This document shows, piece by piece, positions 1 to 11,431 of a DNA stretch of 64,000 nucleotides. The translations under genes were made by a program, and so were the position numbers. The stretch covers positions 30,687,135-30,751,134 of the forward strand of contig NC_065921.1 in NCBI RefSeq assembly GCF_024586455.1. The letters are read 5' to 3'. Every line of letters begins with the position of its first letter. Position 1 is the first letter of the stretch. The notes under the pieces were generated by a model. It searched no databases and was not told the origin of the DNA. It saw only the letters and a list, made by a program, of their open reading frames with translations. This stretch comes from Bactrocera neohumeralis. Its lineage: Eukaryota > Arthropoda > Insecta > Diptera > Tephritidae.

Positions 1-800
1 ACTCGAGCTGGCATTTGCGCCAAAAGGCTCCATCCAAACTCCACCTCGGTCAGGTGTAATACATGCAATGGATGGTGCCATAAGGTACACTACTGCGCCC
101 TTAGCCAATACGGGTGTCCAATCTGACCATTCGACCCAAGTGGCCAACAGAGGACCTCCACGGTCCAAAGGAGCTCAAACAGGCAACATGACTCCCATTC
201 CGATCTGTCCTCCTCCCAACCTTCATTCTCGCGCAGTCTGATCCGTATGTCATAAGCAGCATAGCGCGGTTTAATCGCGTAAATCGAATGATAAAATCTG
301 CACATGAAAATGCTAAATTTGCGACTGCGTAAAGTGCCTGAGCGTGTGTGCGTTTAGTTGCGCAAGCGCGCGAACTTTCTACTCATCTCGCGGTGCGTGT
401 TGGCGACTTTATATTTAGTTTCACGTTTAGTTTTTGCTGGTGACAATTTAATGTACGCACAACAACTACAACAACAATTATGTGCGACTTTCATGCAATT
501 CTATGCGTGGAAAGTTTATGCTTGCAACATTCGATTTGTCGTTAATATATTTCAAAGTTTATTTTGCTGCAGTTTCGCGTTACTATTTCGTTAAGCGGAT
601 TTGTCGGGTTATCAGAAATGTTTTTTCTCAATTTTTATATTTTTTTTGCGTGATACTTGAGTTTGTTCATCTACCACGGACAGCTGCGTCGGAACGTTCC
701 ATCAGTCAAGTGCAATTCTTGCACTGGGTGGTGTCACTTCTCGGAGTGTTCCGGCCTGCGCACGACGCGTGAGTGGAGTGTGTCATGACTCAACATTGAC
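1..800. other. No gene recognised; possible LINE 5' region
   Basis: No convincing coding signal. The stretch leads directly into LINE endonuclease sequence at 905 and may be its 5' untranslated/ORF1 region. The short open frames here have no recognisable motifs. Confidence 0.4.
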
Positions 801-904
801 GTCGCCAACCAAAAGCACAGTGCGACAATCGCCTTGGGGTTCTACAGCTGCAACAAACACCACCTCCACTCCACTCCCTCAGCCCCAGGATCACCCACGG
901 ATAC

Positions 905-1514
905 CGACACATCTTGCAATTTAATTGCAAAGGACTCCAGACCAAGATCGAGGAGATAGTTGCACTCATGAAGCAAGAACTCGTATCGTTAGCTGCGGTC
1001 CAAGAAACCAAGTTAAACGGCCGCTCAGATCTTCTGAGTTGTGCCGGTTTCAACGTTTTCCGTAAAGATCGCGAGCGGGAAAGGCCTTCATATAGCACAA
1101 CATTGTGCAATATATTCTGAACTACGGATACATCGATTAGAATGTCAGGGTATAGCTATCCGGTCAGGCGATGTCGAGCTCGAAATATTTATTATATACA
1201 CTCTCCCAGTTACATGTTGCCCTACAGGATATCACCCGAATATAAGTGCAGATCACCTTCACATAATAATCTCGATCGAGAAACCTCCCAATTTTGTTCC
1301 CGTGGACAGCCGTACCTTCGTTAACTTTAACAAAGCTTCGGTCGGCTTCACAGAATTTACTAAAAACGCCTTCACCGCTTTAACCATTCCCACGGACGTA
1401 ACCGTTGGCGTACATCGATTCCGCAAGGTGATCGCAGCAGCTACCGCTCGCTTCATCCCGGCTGGACGAATAGCGGAATACGCCCCAATTTCCCAGCCGA
1501 AGCCGCCGTTTTAG
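905..1514 (+). mobile_element. LINE ORF2 endonuclease fragment, internally deleted
   Basis: The start resembles an APE-type endonuclease: LQFNCKGLQTKIEEIVALMK then AAVQETKL (the Q-E-T catalytic Glu context) and LLSCAGFNVFRKDRERE. After a frameshift near 1110 it continues LECQGIAIRSGDVELEIF, then jumps near 1243 to the end of the domain (SADHLHIIISIEKP, the conserved SDH context) and linker residues FIPAGRIAE. The middle of the endonuclease (GDFN and NxDL region) is deleted. Likely a Jockey/R1/LOA-group LINE; not functional. Confidence 0.75.
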
Positions 1515-1989
1515 CTAATGAGCACGACACCTGACGCCGTGCCGATCCCGGTGATCCCCGAATAAGGCATCTGGTTCGTTAAGTTTAAAATTTGTTCTAC
1601 AAGATTTTAACAGTAAGGGTCTAAACTACCTCGAAAAGCGAACCGTCATATTAAAATTAACTTCAAAGAGGAGAAAAGAACTGCTAACTGTTCCATTCAG
1701 GGCTTTTACCAAGAACATTACACCAAGCAATTACGATTCGTAAGTGTAGGTAGATTTATAAGTTTTAAACGACTAGTGTATGGAAGAAGACTTAACCTAA
1801 AATCCCAACGGAAATGCCCTAAGGAGCTTTTCAGAATTTATTTGGCAACTAGGGTTCCTAAAAAGTAATTTAGTAACATATCTCGAAATTCTTTAGACCA
1901 ACGTTTAACAAAACTGAGAATACCTTTTGCTTTCAAGATTTTGGTATTATAGCAAAGTCTAAAACTTGCTCTTGTTAATAGTATTTTAT
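1515..1989. other. AT-rich DNA, nothing recognised
   Basis: No ORF with recognisable motifs, no terminal repeats seen. Confidence 0.4.
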
Positions 1990-2116
1990 TACACGCAGAT
2001 CAATTAGAAAAGCACATTGTCTTCCATTTTTTTGAGATTCAATGGCAAATAATTTCTATCACACCAAGCAGCCAAATTTTTTAAGTTTGTATGCAACAGA
2101 CACCTTTCATCAGTTG
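1990..2116 (-). mobile_element. LINE RT remnant
   Basis: On the minus strand: LLHTNLKNLAAWCDRN then LPLNLKK, the pattern that follows the YADD box in non-LTR reverse transcriptases (L..NL..L..WC..N.L.LN..K). Only about 40 codons remain, and the fragment abuts a pogo-like repeat. A chance match is possible. Confidence 0.45.
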
Positions 2117-2335
2117 AAGTACAGTGAAACCTCTGCTTGCAGACACCTCTAATAAGCGGACATCTCCCATAACCTGACAAAAATTGAGGAACCATGTTTC
2201 ATTTTGCTTACGTTTTTTCATAACTTTTTATTTTCATTACCTTTCAATACCGGACCAGAAAAAAAATGAATTGCCGAACGAAAGTGTAAAGAAAACTGTA
2301 AAAACCTCTGATAAGCGGACGTGAAACTCATCTTT
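2117..2335. repeat. pogo/Tigger-type terminal-repeat fragment
   Basis: Contains CAGTGAAACCTCTGCTTGC at 2119 and related AAACCTCTGATAAGCGGAC near 2304, resembling the CAGTGAAACCTCT...AGCGGACA ends of pogo-like elements. No transposase is present here, so this is probably a non-autonomous remnant. Confidence 0.45.
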
Positions 2336-2492
2336 GGGGACAACGAGGACAAATGAAGATGTAGGGTAACTAAACGGAACAGCCGAAATCTATATACGAG
2401 TTATACGAATATGTGTACATACTTGGACACACACCACATGTATGTAAAACTATGAGAACAAGCATTAACGTGTTAAGATGAAACGGGATCTA

Positions 2493-3358
2493 TAAGGTGC
2501 GTTCCAAAGTAAACAGGAATATTTGAAACTAGCGCCCTTTGATGGCACCATCTATACTTATGTCGACTGGTGCGTTAGAATCTGCTATCTTTATCGATTG
2601 TCCAGTGAGAATTTCATGACATTTCATCTATTGGAAGTAAAGTTATTGCGTTTTAAGTGTCAGTATGTTTGTGTTATCGGTGCGAAAATGAGCTTTCGAA
2701 CAAAGAGCCAACATTAAATTTTGTTTCAAAATTGGTAAAACTTTTACCGAAACGTTTCAATTGATAAAACAACTTTATGGCGATGTTTGCCTATCCCGTA
2801 GCAGAGTACACGAGTGATTTCAACGTTTTCAAAGTGGTAAAAATCAGAAAAAATCAGAAGAAATCATCATTGAAATTCATGGAAATGGAATTGAACATCT
2901 CCAAAACATCGATTTATCGCATTTTGACCGAACATTTGGGCTTACAAAAGGTGTGTGCACCGTTTGTTCCGCACAAATTGACTGACGACCATAAAATGCT
3001 CAAAATCCAACACTCGAAGGACATCATTAAAGAGGTCAAAAATCATATTTTAACCATTAACCACTCCCCGTTTACACCTGATATGGCACCGTGCGACTTC
3101 TTTATTTTCGGAAAAATGCATTTGCCCATGAAAGGAAAGCGTTATGCAGACGTAAAGGCCATTCAAAAGGCTTGCAACGGCATACTGGCGGACATACCGG
3201 GCAACGAGATGAAACACTCGTTCGGCATGCTTTTGGACCTTGCAAAGAGCTGTATGGAAGCAGAAGGAGACTATTTTGAATAAAATAAATTGATTTTGCC
3301 GAAAAAACCATTTGTTCTGATTGTTTTTAAACTCCTGTTTACTTTGGAACGCACCTTG
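2493..3358 (+). mobile_element. mariner-like element, internally deleted
   Basis: About 25-bp inverted repeats (AAGGTGCGTTCCAAAGTAAA at 2495 and its complement ending near 3356) and TA-like flanks mark a mariner. The transposase remnant (2840-3283) shows the second helix-turn-helix (LNISKTSIYRILTEHLG), a linker (FVPHKLTDDHK) and the third catalytic Asp (TPDMAPCDFFIFGKMHLP). Sequence between the linker's KDIIKE and KNHILTINHSP is deleted, removing catalytic Asp 1 and 2. Sister deletion copies lie at 23696-24350 and 35516-36462. Confidence 0.88.
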
Positions 3359-3525
3359 TATATGTAACAATTTGTAGCCTGAAAAAATGAAAAATTATGA
3401 TTCATTCGATCTGTCGCAAAACATTTAGTCGTGTTAATTAATAAACCGGGAAAAAATCCCACAAAAAAATACTTTCTACTAAAGAAAAAATTAAAATTTT
3501 AAATTTGTTGAAGAAAAGAAATTTA

Positions 3526-4661
3526 TATCGGGTGATTTTTTAAGAGCTTGATAACTTTTTTTTTAAAAAAAAAGCATAAAATTTGCAAAATCTCATCGGT
3601 TCTTTATTTGAAACGTTAGATTGGTTCATGACATTAACTTTTTGAAGATAATTTCATTTAAATGTTGACCGCGGCTGCGTCAGGTGGTCCATTCGGAAAA
3701 ATTTTGGGCAAGAGCAAAACGGAAAAACGTTTCTTCGGAAATGTTGTCTTCCGAAGCTGGAATATACCCTTCACAGATTACATTGGTGCCTTAGAAAAAA
3801 TATCCAAATTTCGTAAATATATGGCCAACTTACGGGTCAAATGCAAAAGTTTTCCATTCAAGAACTTGATTAGATCGTTCAGTGTGTGTATGGTAGCTAT
3901 ATGCTTGTTGAAACCAATCTGAGTTAATTTCTTCCATTTTTGGCAACAAAAAGTTTGTTAGCATAATAATTCACCGTAACGTTGCGTAAATTTTGAAAAT
4001 ATACGTTGTCAAATGATTCCACCAGCGTCCATACAAGAACAGTGCATTTTTCGGGATGCATGTTCAGTTTGAACGGCTTTTATATGCTCTTCACCCCAAA
4101 TGCGGCAATTTTCTTATTTCGGAGATTACAACCAGAAAATGAATCTAACAAAATTTGTCGAAATAAATCGGATTTGAACGTTTTCCACACAAGAACTTGT
4201 CCGATCGTTCAGCTTTGTATCTTGCTATATGCTATAGTTAACGGTTTTACCCATTTCTTCGTAAAATCTTCCATTGTGGTCTATGGAATAACAAAACCCA
4301 ATTGCTGCGAACGGCCAAATTTGGTCAGATACACTTGTCAAACAGACGCAAATTCTTTCCATACAAGAACTTGCATTCGATCGTTGGTTTATATGGCAGC
4401 TAATGTATAGTGGTCCGATACTTGGTTCAGACAAATAAGCACTTCTTGAAGACCAAAATCGGACGTAAAGCGCGAAACACATTTCGAAAACACTGATTTT
4501 GGTAATAAAATTCAATGATTTAAGCGTTGCTGTTAGGTAAGTCTATTCGTATATATAAAGCATACTGAGCATCTTTCTCTTTGACACCATGTTTGAAATC
4601 CCACGTGATCTGTCAAATACTAATGCATGAAAATCCTAACCTCAAAAAAATCACCCGATAT
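3526..4661. mobile_element. TIR DNA element with swapped interior
   Basis: Inverted ends TATCGGGTGATTTTTT (3526) and AAAAAAATCACCCGATA (ending 4660) frame 1.1 kb. Just inside the left end, minus-strand residues GQHLNEIIFK resemble the C-terminus of a mariner/Tc1-family transposase, followed in that orientation by a polyadenylation-like CAAATAAAG. Most of the interior (about 3690-4560) is instead the dispersed repeat with GAACTTGAT...GATCGTTCAG motifs. I infer a non-autonomous derivative that acquired other repeats. Confidence 0.65.
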
Positions 4662-4759
4662 ATTATATATATGTTTTATAAAAGGAGAAATGTTTTTACT
4701 TTTATTTGTTTGCTTTTAAAGACACGATATTGGAAAAATACAGTCCGCCACTATTGTGA

Positions 4760-5452
4760 AAATGGGAAGACAATAAAAAGATATGGTTGAGTGATGATAA
4801 CATGAAAAAAAAGAAAAAATTCTTAAACAATGATGACTCAAATTAGACAATTTGTGTTTTGAGTTGTTTGTCAAAGCTAGAAAGCAAAATATACAAGTGT
4901 CGGACCCTATTATAAAGGGGAAAAGCAAGAAAAAAAATGCGGGTAATTGAGTTCAAACTTTTCCGCCATCAAATAGATGGTTGGGAAAATTGCGGAAACG
5001 ACATAATGTGACGTTCAAAAGCGTATGTGGGAATCTGCTGAGGTTAATCCCAAGAATGTGCATCAATTTAAACAGAAGCTGCCAGTCAGGTTATTGGGCT
5101 ACAGAGCAGAAGATACTTTTAGCGCAAAAATTGGAGTTTTTTCCGTGCTTTGCCAAATAAGACTCTTGCCTTGAAGAACGAATATTGCGTTGGAGGTAAA
5201 TTATCGAAAGAAAGATTGACAGTGCTATTGTATACCAGTATGGCTGGAGATAAAGAAATACCGTTAGTGATCAGAAAAGCCCACGCGCGTTTAAAAATGC
5301 GTTCTACGAAGCCTGACAGTTGAATAGAAGTCAAAGCCGAAAGCTTGGTCGTCTCGTGAAATTATGTGTGAGTGGCTACTAACCTTTGATAAAAAATGGG
5401 CTCTCAGAAGAGAAAAGTTTTACTATTTTTGGACAAGCCAAAACTCACCCTC
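4760..5452 (+). mobile_element. Tigger/pogo transposase, part 1
   Basis: In shifting frames the + strand reads WLGKLRKRHNVTFKSVCGES (end of a CENP-B-type DNA-binding domain), then FFRALPNKTLALKNE and LTVLLYTSMAGDKEIPLVI (start of the DDE_1 catalytic domain), then AWSSREIMCEWL and KVLLFLDKPK (second catalytic Asp). Several frameshifts and stops make it a pseudogene. The domain resumes at 8975 and again at 9775, so one Tigger element has been split by later insertions. Confidence 0.8.
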
Positions 5453-6156
5453 GATATACTTATATATATATATATATTTTTGCAATATCTTTTTTTTATA
5501 AAATCTTAAATCTATTTAAAAACTAGACAAGCTCAAGCAAGTGATTGAGCTGTTTTGGTGATACGTTGCTCCTTAGTACGCAGGCATATCTCTTCTTTTA
5601 AGGAGTGTTTGATTGCAGGAATATATCAAAGCATTAGCCAAAGGGTTTGGTTGATCACGGAGTTTAGATAAATATTTAATTATGCTATCTTCTACTTCTT
5701 TCTTTACCATAGGAATACCAAGGTCTTTGTGGATATTTTCGTTATGCATGTATCATGGTGAACACGTAATTGTTCGAAACATTTTCGATTGGAACCTTTG
5801 TATTATATCAATATTAGTTGCACAGGTCGTACCCCACAGTTAAATGCCATACATCCAAATCGGTTTTATGACCGCATTATATAAAAGCACTTTGTTGTCT
5901 AGGCTAAGTTTGGAGTTTTTATTTAAAAGCCAATTTAAATTTGCATCTCTTATCTTCATGCAAATTATTTTACTCGCTATGTGTCTTATCCACGTTAGTC
6001 TTCTATCTAGGTGAATACCAAGATATGTTACTTCATTCGCTAAAATATTGTTCATTTTTAGGGCTGTTTTTTCGGCGATCTAACCCCGTTTGGATCACAT
6101 TTTTGGTACTAAAATATTGCGCAAATGTAACAAATGTAACATGCTTACACTTCTGT

Positions 6157-6888
6157 TCATTCACATTTATACGACAGTTGGCTAGCCATTTTTCTTAAGC
6201 GCTTGGCTAATATTCTTGATGCTATTATGTGACATTTGTTACGGCTCACTAAAGCTGTGTCATCCGCAAAAGTTGAGGTCAATACATTATTAGCTGTTGG
6301 AAGATCTGCTGTATATATTATGTATAGAGTTGGGCCTAAAACACTGCCCTGTGGTACACCAGCCCTTATCTGTCGTTCATCAGATATGAAATCTCCCACT
6401 TTTACCATAAATTGTCTATTTTTTAAATAAGACTCTAATGTTTTATACAATTCTAAAGGTAGAATATTTTTAATCTTATATAAAAGGCCCTCATGCCACA
6501 CCTTATCAAACGCCTGAGCCACGTCTAGAAATATAGCTGAACAGTACTCTCTGTGCTCAAATGCTTTTTTTATCTTGTTAGTAATTCTATTTACTTGCTC
6601 TATCGTGCTATGTTTTTCACGAAACCCGAATTGGTGCGTTGGTATTATATTATTTTCGTGGAGGAAAGGGGTTATCATTGATAGTAACACTTTTTCAAAT
6701 ATTTTAGAAAGACAAGGTAGAAGACTGATTGGTCTGTATGAAGACGGCTGTGTTAAGTCTTTCCCAGGTTTATCTATCAAGATAATCTGCGACTTTTTCC
6801 ATGAAATTGAATAGTATCCGAGACTCAGAATTGCATTGAAGAGCAAAGAGAGCACCTCTACAGCAATATTTGGTAATTCAATTAGCAT
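6157..6888 (-). pseudogene. Reverse transcriptase domain of the Jockey-type LINE
   Basis: Longest open segment (243 codons) of the LINE at 5453-8965. It holds RT blocks 0-5, including the catalytic first Asp (FLDVAQAFDKVW) and FADD (TFADDTALV). F in place of Y before ADD is normal in the Jockey clade. It runs into the thumb-like region at 6055-5840 in another frame, and no endonuclease is attached, so it cannot prime its own mobilisation. Confidence 0.85.
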
Positions 6889-7884
6889 TTTTGAGTAATA
6901 TTATCATGTTCCTGGTGACTTTTTTGGTTAAGTTCTTTTATTATTTAATAATTTCAGAAGGTGAAGTCTTAAAAGACTCGAGTGACTCGTTAGCTGTGTT
7001 GGGTAAACTGGACAGCTTAAAGATGTTCCTTGGGCAATTAGGTTGAAATACCTTTTCTAGGTGATTTGCAAAACAATTAGCCTTTTCCTCGTCACTTCGA
7101 ACCGAATTCCCACCCATGTCTCGTATAGGCATGTTTGAGTCAGTTAGTAGCTTCATGGACTTTTGGGATTTCCAAAGGGAATTTTGCTTTCTTGAATTTG
7201 GACACAGCTTCTTTATATACATTTCAGTGTTGAATTCTTCCTCATGCTTAAGGCCCTTTTTCAATTTACGTACAGCTGATTTTAATTGAAGCTGAGTGAA
7301 AGAGGAGCTATTTATCTGCCATTCTCGTCTTGCACGCCTTTTTTCATTTAAAAGCTTTTCTATTTCTCTATTAGAGATTTTTCTGAAACAAGCGTGGCTT
7401 ATAGCTTTTGTTTGGTGTTGCTAAGACAGCTGCGTTAGTTGTTATATCATTGAGTTCTCTTAAGCTTTCGTCAATATCTCTTCCCGTATTTATTTTGTGT
7501 TCAATATTAATGTTGCTACTCAGGTCATTTTTTACTTAATAAATTTTGCAGCATCTGATTTTATTAAATTTTGGATCATGTTTTGCATGCTAGACATAAA
7601 TTGTGTCATACACTGTGAAGATTTATAATCATAGTTTCAATATCTCCATTTGGTGGATTCTGCGGCAGTTGCATTTGCACAGTGTTGCCTTTCACCACAT
7701 TTGCATAGCTTCCTTGCATATTATTATTGTTAGAAGTAATAGAATTCGAACTTTATCTGAGGTTGCTATAATTTCATTACGGGGTGTTTGTAACCTTTGG
7801 TTATGACGTGCTTGAATGCCCTGTGACAACTTCGATTTCAAATCTTTATATACAGGACAACCCCTGTAGTTAGCAGTATGATTA

Positions 7885-8170
7885 CCTCCATCGGAATCAA
7901 GTTCTTGTATGGAAAACTTTCACATTTGACAATGTTTCTTCACGAAATTTGGTATAGATTATTTTCTACGGCAACTATGTAATCTCCGATACAAACTGAA
8001 CGATCGGAATCAAGGGCTTGTATGGCAAACTTTTGCATTTGACGTGGTATCTTCACGAAATTTGACATGGATTACTGCTTAAGGTAATAATATAATATCC
8101 GAAAAAATTGTTCAGATCGGATTACTATAGCATATAGCTTCCATACAAACTGAACACACAGTTACTAAAA
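7885..8170 (-). repeat. Dispersed hairpin-type repeat inside Jockey ORF1
   Basis: Contains two tandem units of the motif GAACGATCGGAATCAAG...TTGTATGG...CACGAAATTTG and ends in the GCATATAGCTTCCATACAAA form. Same family as 9106-9770. It replaces the middle of the LINE ORF1. Confidence 0.65.
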
Positions 8171-8974
8171 GAAATTAAAGAAAATTTAACGATTTCCATA
8201 AAACTTTTTTCATTATAAGACTGAATTTTTGTTTCATCTATATTACTTTTTTTCAAAGGCACTATGCATATGAAAATTGTTAGTACCTATGTATAATTTC
8301 ACTCATTTTAGCAACAAGAGTATTACTGTATTTGACATTAACGACTGTGGTGGTGCCCTTCGCATCGTCGTCTGACCAATTCCTTAGTATGGCAAATCTG
8401 TTGCCATTTAAAACTTCCGTTTTATTTTTATTTGGTGTGCCGCCTTGAACTTTTTAGGATTGGCCGCTGACTTTGAAGGACTTAATTTCTTTTTTATATT
8501 TACGTAGCGGCCAATGCCAGTTTGTACAGACGGGCTTTTTTATTGGTACTTTCTCACCTTGCAGACTGGTTGCTGTCAGCGCATTTGTTGTTGCCCGATT
8601 GTTGTTTTCTGCTGCTTCTGCTGACTGCGTCCTTTGCTTCGTTTCTATTTCAGCTGATCCCCGCGATGACTCATCATCGCCGTTACACTTTTTATTGCCA
8701 GTAGTTGTTATTGTTGTTGGGCCGACAAAGCTGAAGTAGGCATTTAAGGAATGCCTATGGCCTTGCCGGTGAGGCTGCGAAGCACTCATTATTGTTTTTT
8801 TTTGTTTTTTATCTATTTGTTTTGTGCACTATTTGTTTATATTATTATTAAAAATTTGTGTGTACTGATTTTTATTCAATTGTTTGTTTTTATCTTTATA
8901 TTTTGATTGTTTACTTTTGCAAAATCTGAATACACGGAGCGAATTACAAAACACGTCCGTACACCTTGAACGCT

Positions 8975-9105
8975 TGCGGTGGATATTAAACTTAATAACA
9001 TAAGGTTGATCTTTTTACCTACTAATACAACATCCATTTGTCAGACCCTTGATCAATGCATTATGCAGAATTTCAAATGTCACTACAGATGCAATATTAA
9101 ACAAG
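8975..9105 (+). mobile_element. Tigger/pogo transposase, part 2
   Basis: Encodes DIKLNNIRLIFLPTNTTSIC then TLDQCIMQNFKCHYR, the conserved LPxNTTS.xQPLDQGIIxxFK segment of DDE_1 transposases (here Q-C-I for Q-G-I). It directly continues part 1 once the Jockey LINE at 5453-8974 is removed. It ends where a hairpin-ended repeat begins. Confidence 0.82.
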
Positions 9106-9770
9106 AAAAAACGTTAACTTCGGTTGCACCGAAGCTAAATACCCTTCACAGGTGCATTTCTGTTAGTAACTATGTGTTCAGTTTGTATGGAAGCTATATG
9201 CTATAGTAATCCGTTCTAAACAAGTTTTTTAGAGATTACATTGTTGGCTTAAAAAATAACATATACCAAATTTCGTGAATATATCCTGCCAAATGTGAAA
9301 GTTGTCCATACAAGAACTTGATTCCGATCGTTCAGTTTGTATGGCAGCTATATGCTATAGTTAACCGATCTGAACAATTTCTTCGGAGATTACATTGTTA
9401 CCTTAGTTGTACCAAATTTCGTGAATATATCTTGTCAAATGTGAAAGTTTTCCATACAAGAACTTGATTCCGATCGTTCAGTTTTTATGGCAGCTATATG
9501 TTATATTATTATTAAAAATTTGTGCAGCTTCTTGAATTTTATTCAATTGACGTTTTTATCTTTTTTTATATTTTGACGTTTATTTAAAACTGAATACTAG
9601 TTCGTAAATATACAGACAGACGGACAGACTGACAGACGGACATAGCTAAATCGACTCAGCTCAACATACTGATCATTTATATATATACTTTATCCATTTG
9701 TCGACGATTCCTTGATCAATGTTACAAATTTGACAAACTTAATATACCCTGTTCATATTATAAAAATATA
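9106..9770. repeat. Hairpin-ended dispersed repeat inserted in Tigger
   Basis: Left end is a perfect stem-loop (CTTCGGTTGCACCGAAG at about 9118) preceded by CAAGAAAAAACGTTAA. The body has repeated GATTCCGATCGTTCAG/TATGGCAGCTATATG units, then a (CAGACGGA)n-like stretch near 9613 and an end near AATATACCCTGTTCA. Because it splits Tigger coding sequence, its limits are fairly well defined (about 665 bp). No coding capacity. Helitron-like hairpin ends are possible, but the last bases (CTTG) do not fit CTRR. Confidence 0.7.
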
Positions 9771-9774
9771 TGTA

Positions 9775-10037
9775 TATTGACTAGAGCAGATGACATTTCA
9801 ATGAACAAACTTTCAAAAACATTTGACATTTGGGAGGCTGTTTATTTTATTAATACTGCATGGGACAACGTAACGATGGAAACAATTAAAACCTGTTTTT
9901 CGAAAACTGGTTTCCAAAAAAGTTTGAACGATGATAAGGATGAGAAGGTACTCATTAAAGAAATCTTGGTTGAAAGCCCAGAAGATCAAGTTTATGTACG
10001 AGAGTCAAGAGATTTACTTTATCGAAAGGTTTGCTGA
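9775..10037 (+). mobile_element. Tigger/pogo transposase, part 3 (C-terminal)
   Basis: Reads DIWEAVYFINTAWDNVTMET then IKTCFSKTGF, the typical end of the Tigger DDE_1 domain (W..V...TI..CF.K.GF), followed by an acidic tail. It continues part 2 after the repeat at 9106-9770. The terminal inverted repeats of the element were not located. Confidence 0.8.
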
Positions 10038-10686
10038 AGTCAGGGTACAAAGTATCCATGTGCTTTTGTTCCCTAAAACCCAATGTTTCATGGTTACGAA
10101 ATCCATGCTGAGAAGAAGAAATTAACGGAGACATCGAAAAAGTTATATTGTTGGCAATGATATTGAAAAAGTTTAGGTATAACTGATAGTTTTACATTAC
10201 TCCTATAGGTTTCAATGTATGACCTGAATTTACTTTTATGCATTATAAGTAAGACATATTCTTCATAAATCATTAGATCGTTAATTGAAGTATTCGGAGA
10301 GAGCACCTGCCGAAAGAAAATCTTTTTAGGAAATTTTGTAGAGTAATAAGACTTGAAAAATTCTGCAAACATATTGAATATAATATGACTGTTATATGTC
10401 AAATGATATATTTGTATTTCATCGCGCCTGGAAATTTGGAAATCCTGAGTTTGGAGTTAACGAAATTATAAAACACTTTTGGATTACATACAATATTAAT
10501 TTTTACATTATTTAAGTAAATTTAGTAACATTTTTTGTTTGGGTCCGAATACTGTAGACGCAGTGCATAATATTTAGAATAGTCGACAAGTGCGCCTGTT
10601 CTTTTAAAATGTTTAAAAGCTCTATGTTTTCTGTTTTTTAATTTAAATAAATTTTACGAGAACCACTTTTTTGTAATTTTACTTTT
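10038..10686. other. Tigger 3' flank or intron DNA, nothing recognised
   Basis: AT-rich. A 102-codon minus-strand open frame (10402-10094) has no recognisable motif, and I do not call it a gene. It may include the Tigger 3' untranslated end. Confidence 0.35.
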
Positions 10687-10691
10687 ATTAA

Positions 10692-11427
10692 GGGAGTATT
10701 CTGGTCTAGAAGCATGAATTTCAGGTAATTTTTAAAGTGTCGTAAAAAAAGGCAATTAATATTTTTACTATCCATTTTTTTTTATTAGTTATTTGTTAAT
10801 TTTAGAAGAGTACAGAAAAAAATTAAAAACTAAAAAAAGTAAAAAATTTCAAAAATTATGAGCTGACGAAGTGGGGGCCCTCTAAAAATTTCCACGTGAC
10901 CATACCCATGATTTCAACCCTCCTAGTTATCTGAAACCAAAAAAAAAAAAGATTATTAATCTAGAATAATGTCGCAATGGCCGAAACTACGGAAAAGTGG
11001 GAAAAAAATTTTTCACAAAATGGCGACTGCCTCAAAAAAAAGTTTTTTTGGATCACTTTTTCTGACTATTTCGAATTTTTTAAAAATAATAAAAATAAAA
11101 ATTTGGGGATGGGGCTAGTTCCAACCATAGACAAGCCTATAAAGAAGACTCTATAAAAATTTCAAGTAAATCGGTCTAGTAGAACCTGAGAAATCGTGGG
11201 TATCGTTCCGAAAAAGTCAGTTTTGAGAAAAACGCGTTTAAAGTTTCGCGTAAAGTCTTTTGTTCGATTAGTTCCGGCCGAACCAGTTTGGATGCCGGAT
11301 CAGAAAAATGCCTATATCTCCGAAAATAATTTGAATTTTGAAAAATCCTCTTGTACACATATTCTTGAATAGTTAAACTTTGAAAATATAAAAAAAATTT
11401 TTTAAATTTCTAGACCAGAATACCCCC
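10692..11427. mobile_element. piggyBac-type non-autonomous element (TTAA flanked)
   Basis: 736 bp with inverted ends GGGAGTATTCTGGTCTAGAA and TTCTAGACCAGAATACCCCC, directly flanked on both sides by TTAA (10688-10691 and 11428-11431), the target signature of piggyBac transposases. Interior is AT-rich and non-coding, with a GAGAAAAACGCGTTTAAAGT block also found, inverted, in the 28077 element. Only one mismatch or so between the ends suggests moderate age. Confidence 0.85.
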
Positions 11428-11431
11428 TTAA

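Larger units (their letters stand above)
5453..8965 (-). mobile_element. Jockey-type LINE, endonuclease deleted
   Basis: Minus strand, 5' end near 8965, 3' end near 5490-5520. ORF1 begins at 8789 (MSASQPHRQ...) and contains NRFAILRNWSDDD (about 8400) and the gag end NHTANYRGCPVYKDLKSK (about 7890-7830), ending SSMQNMIQNLIKSDAAKF near 7530. ORF2 follows immediately with the linker and RT: SSYRPISLLPCLSKIFEK, FGFREKHSTIEQV, LDVAQAFDKVWHEGL, GVPQGSVLGPTLY, TFADDTALVS, then TYLGIHLDRRLTW. The APE endonuclease expected between ORF1 and the linker is missing. A hairpin repeat interrupts ORF1 at 7890-8170. Inserted in the Tigger element. Confidence 0.85.

Noticed and set aside
8473..8739. 88-codon + strand open frame rich in Ser/Val/Leu
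   Set aside because: It is antisense to the Jockey ORF1 start, which has a better context (5' untranslated region and NRFA motif).
10094..10402. 102-codon minus-strand open frame
   Set aside because: AT-rich composition, no motif, and no supporting context.
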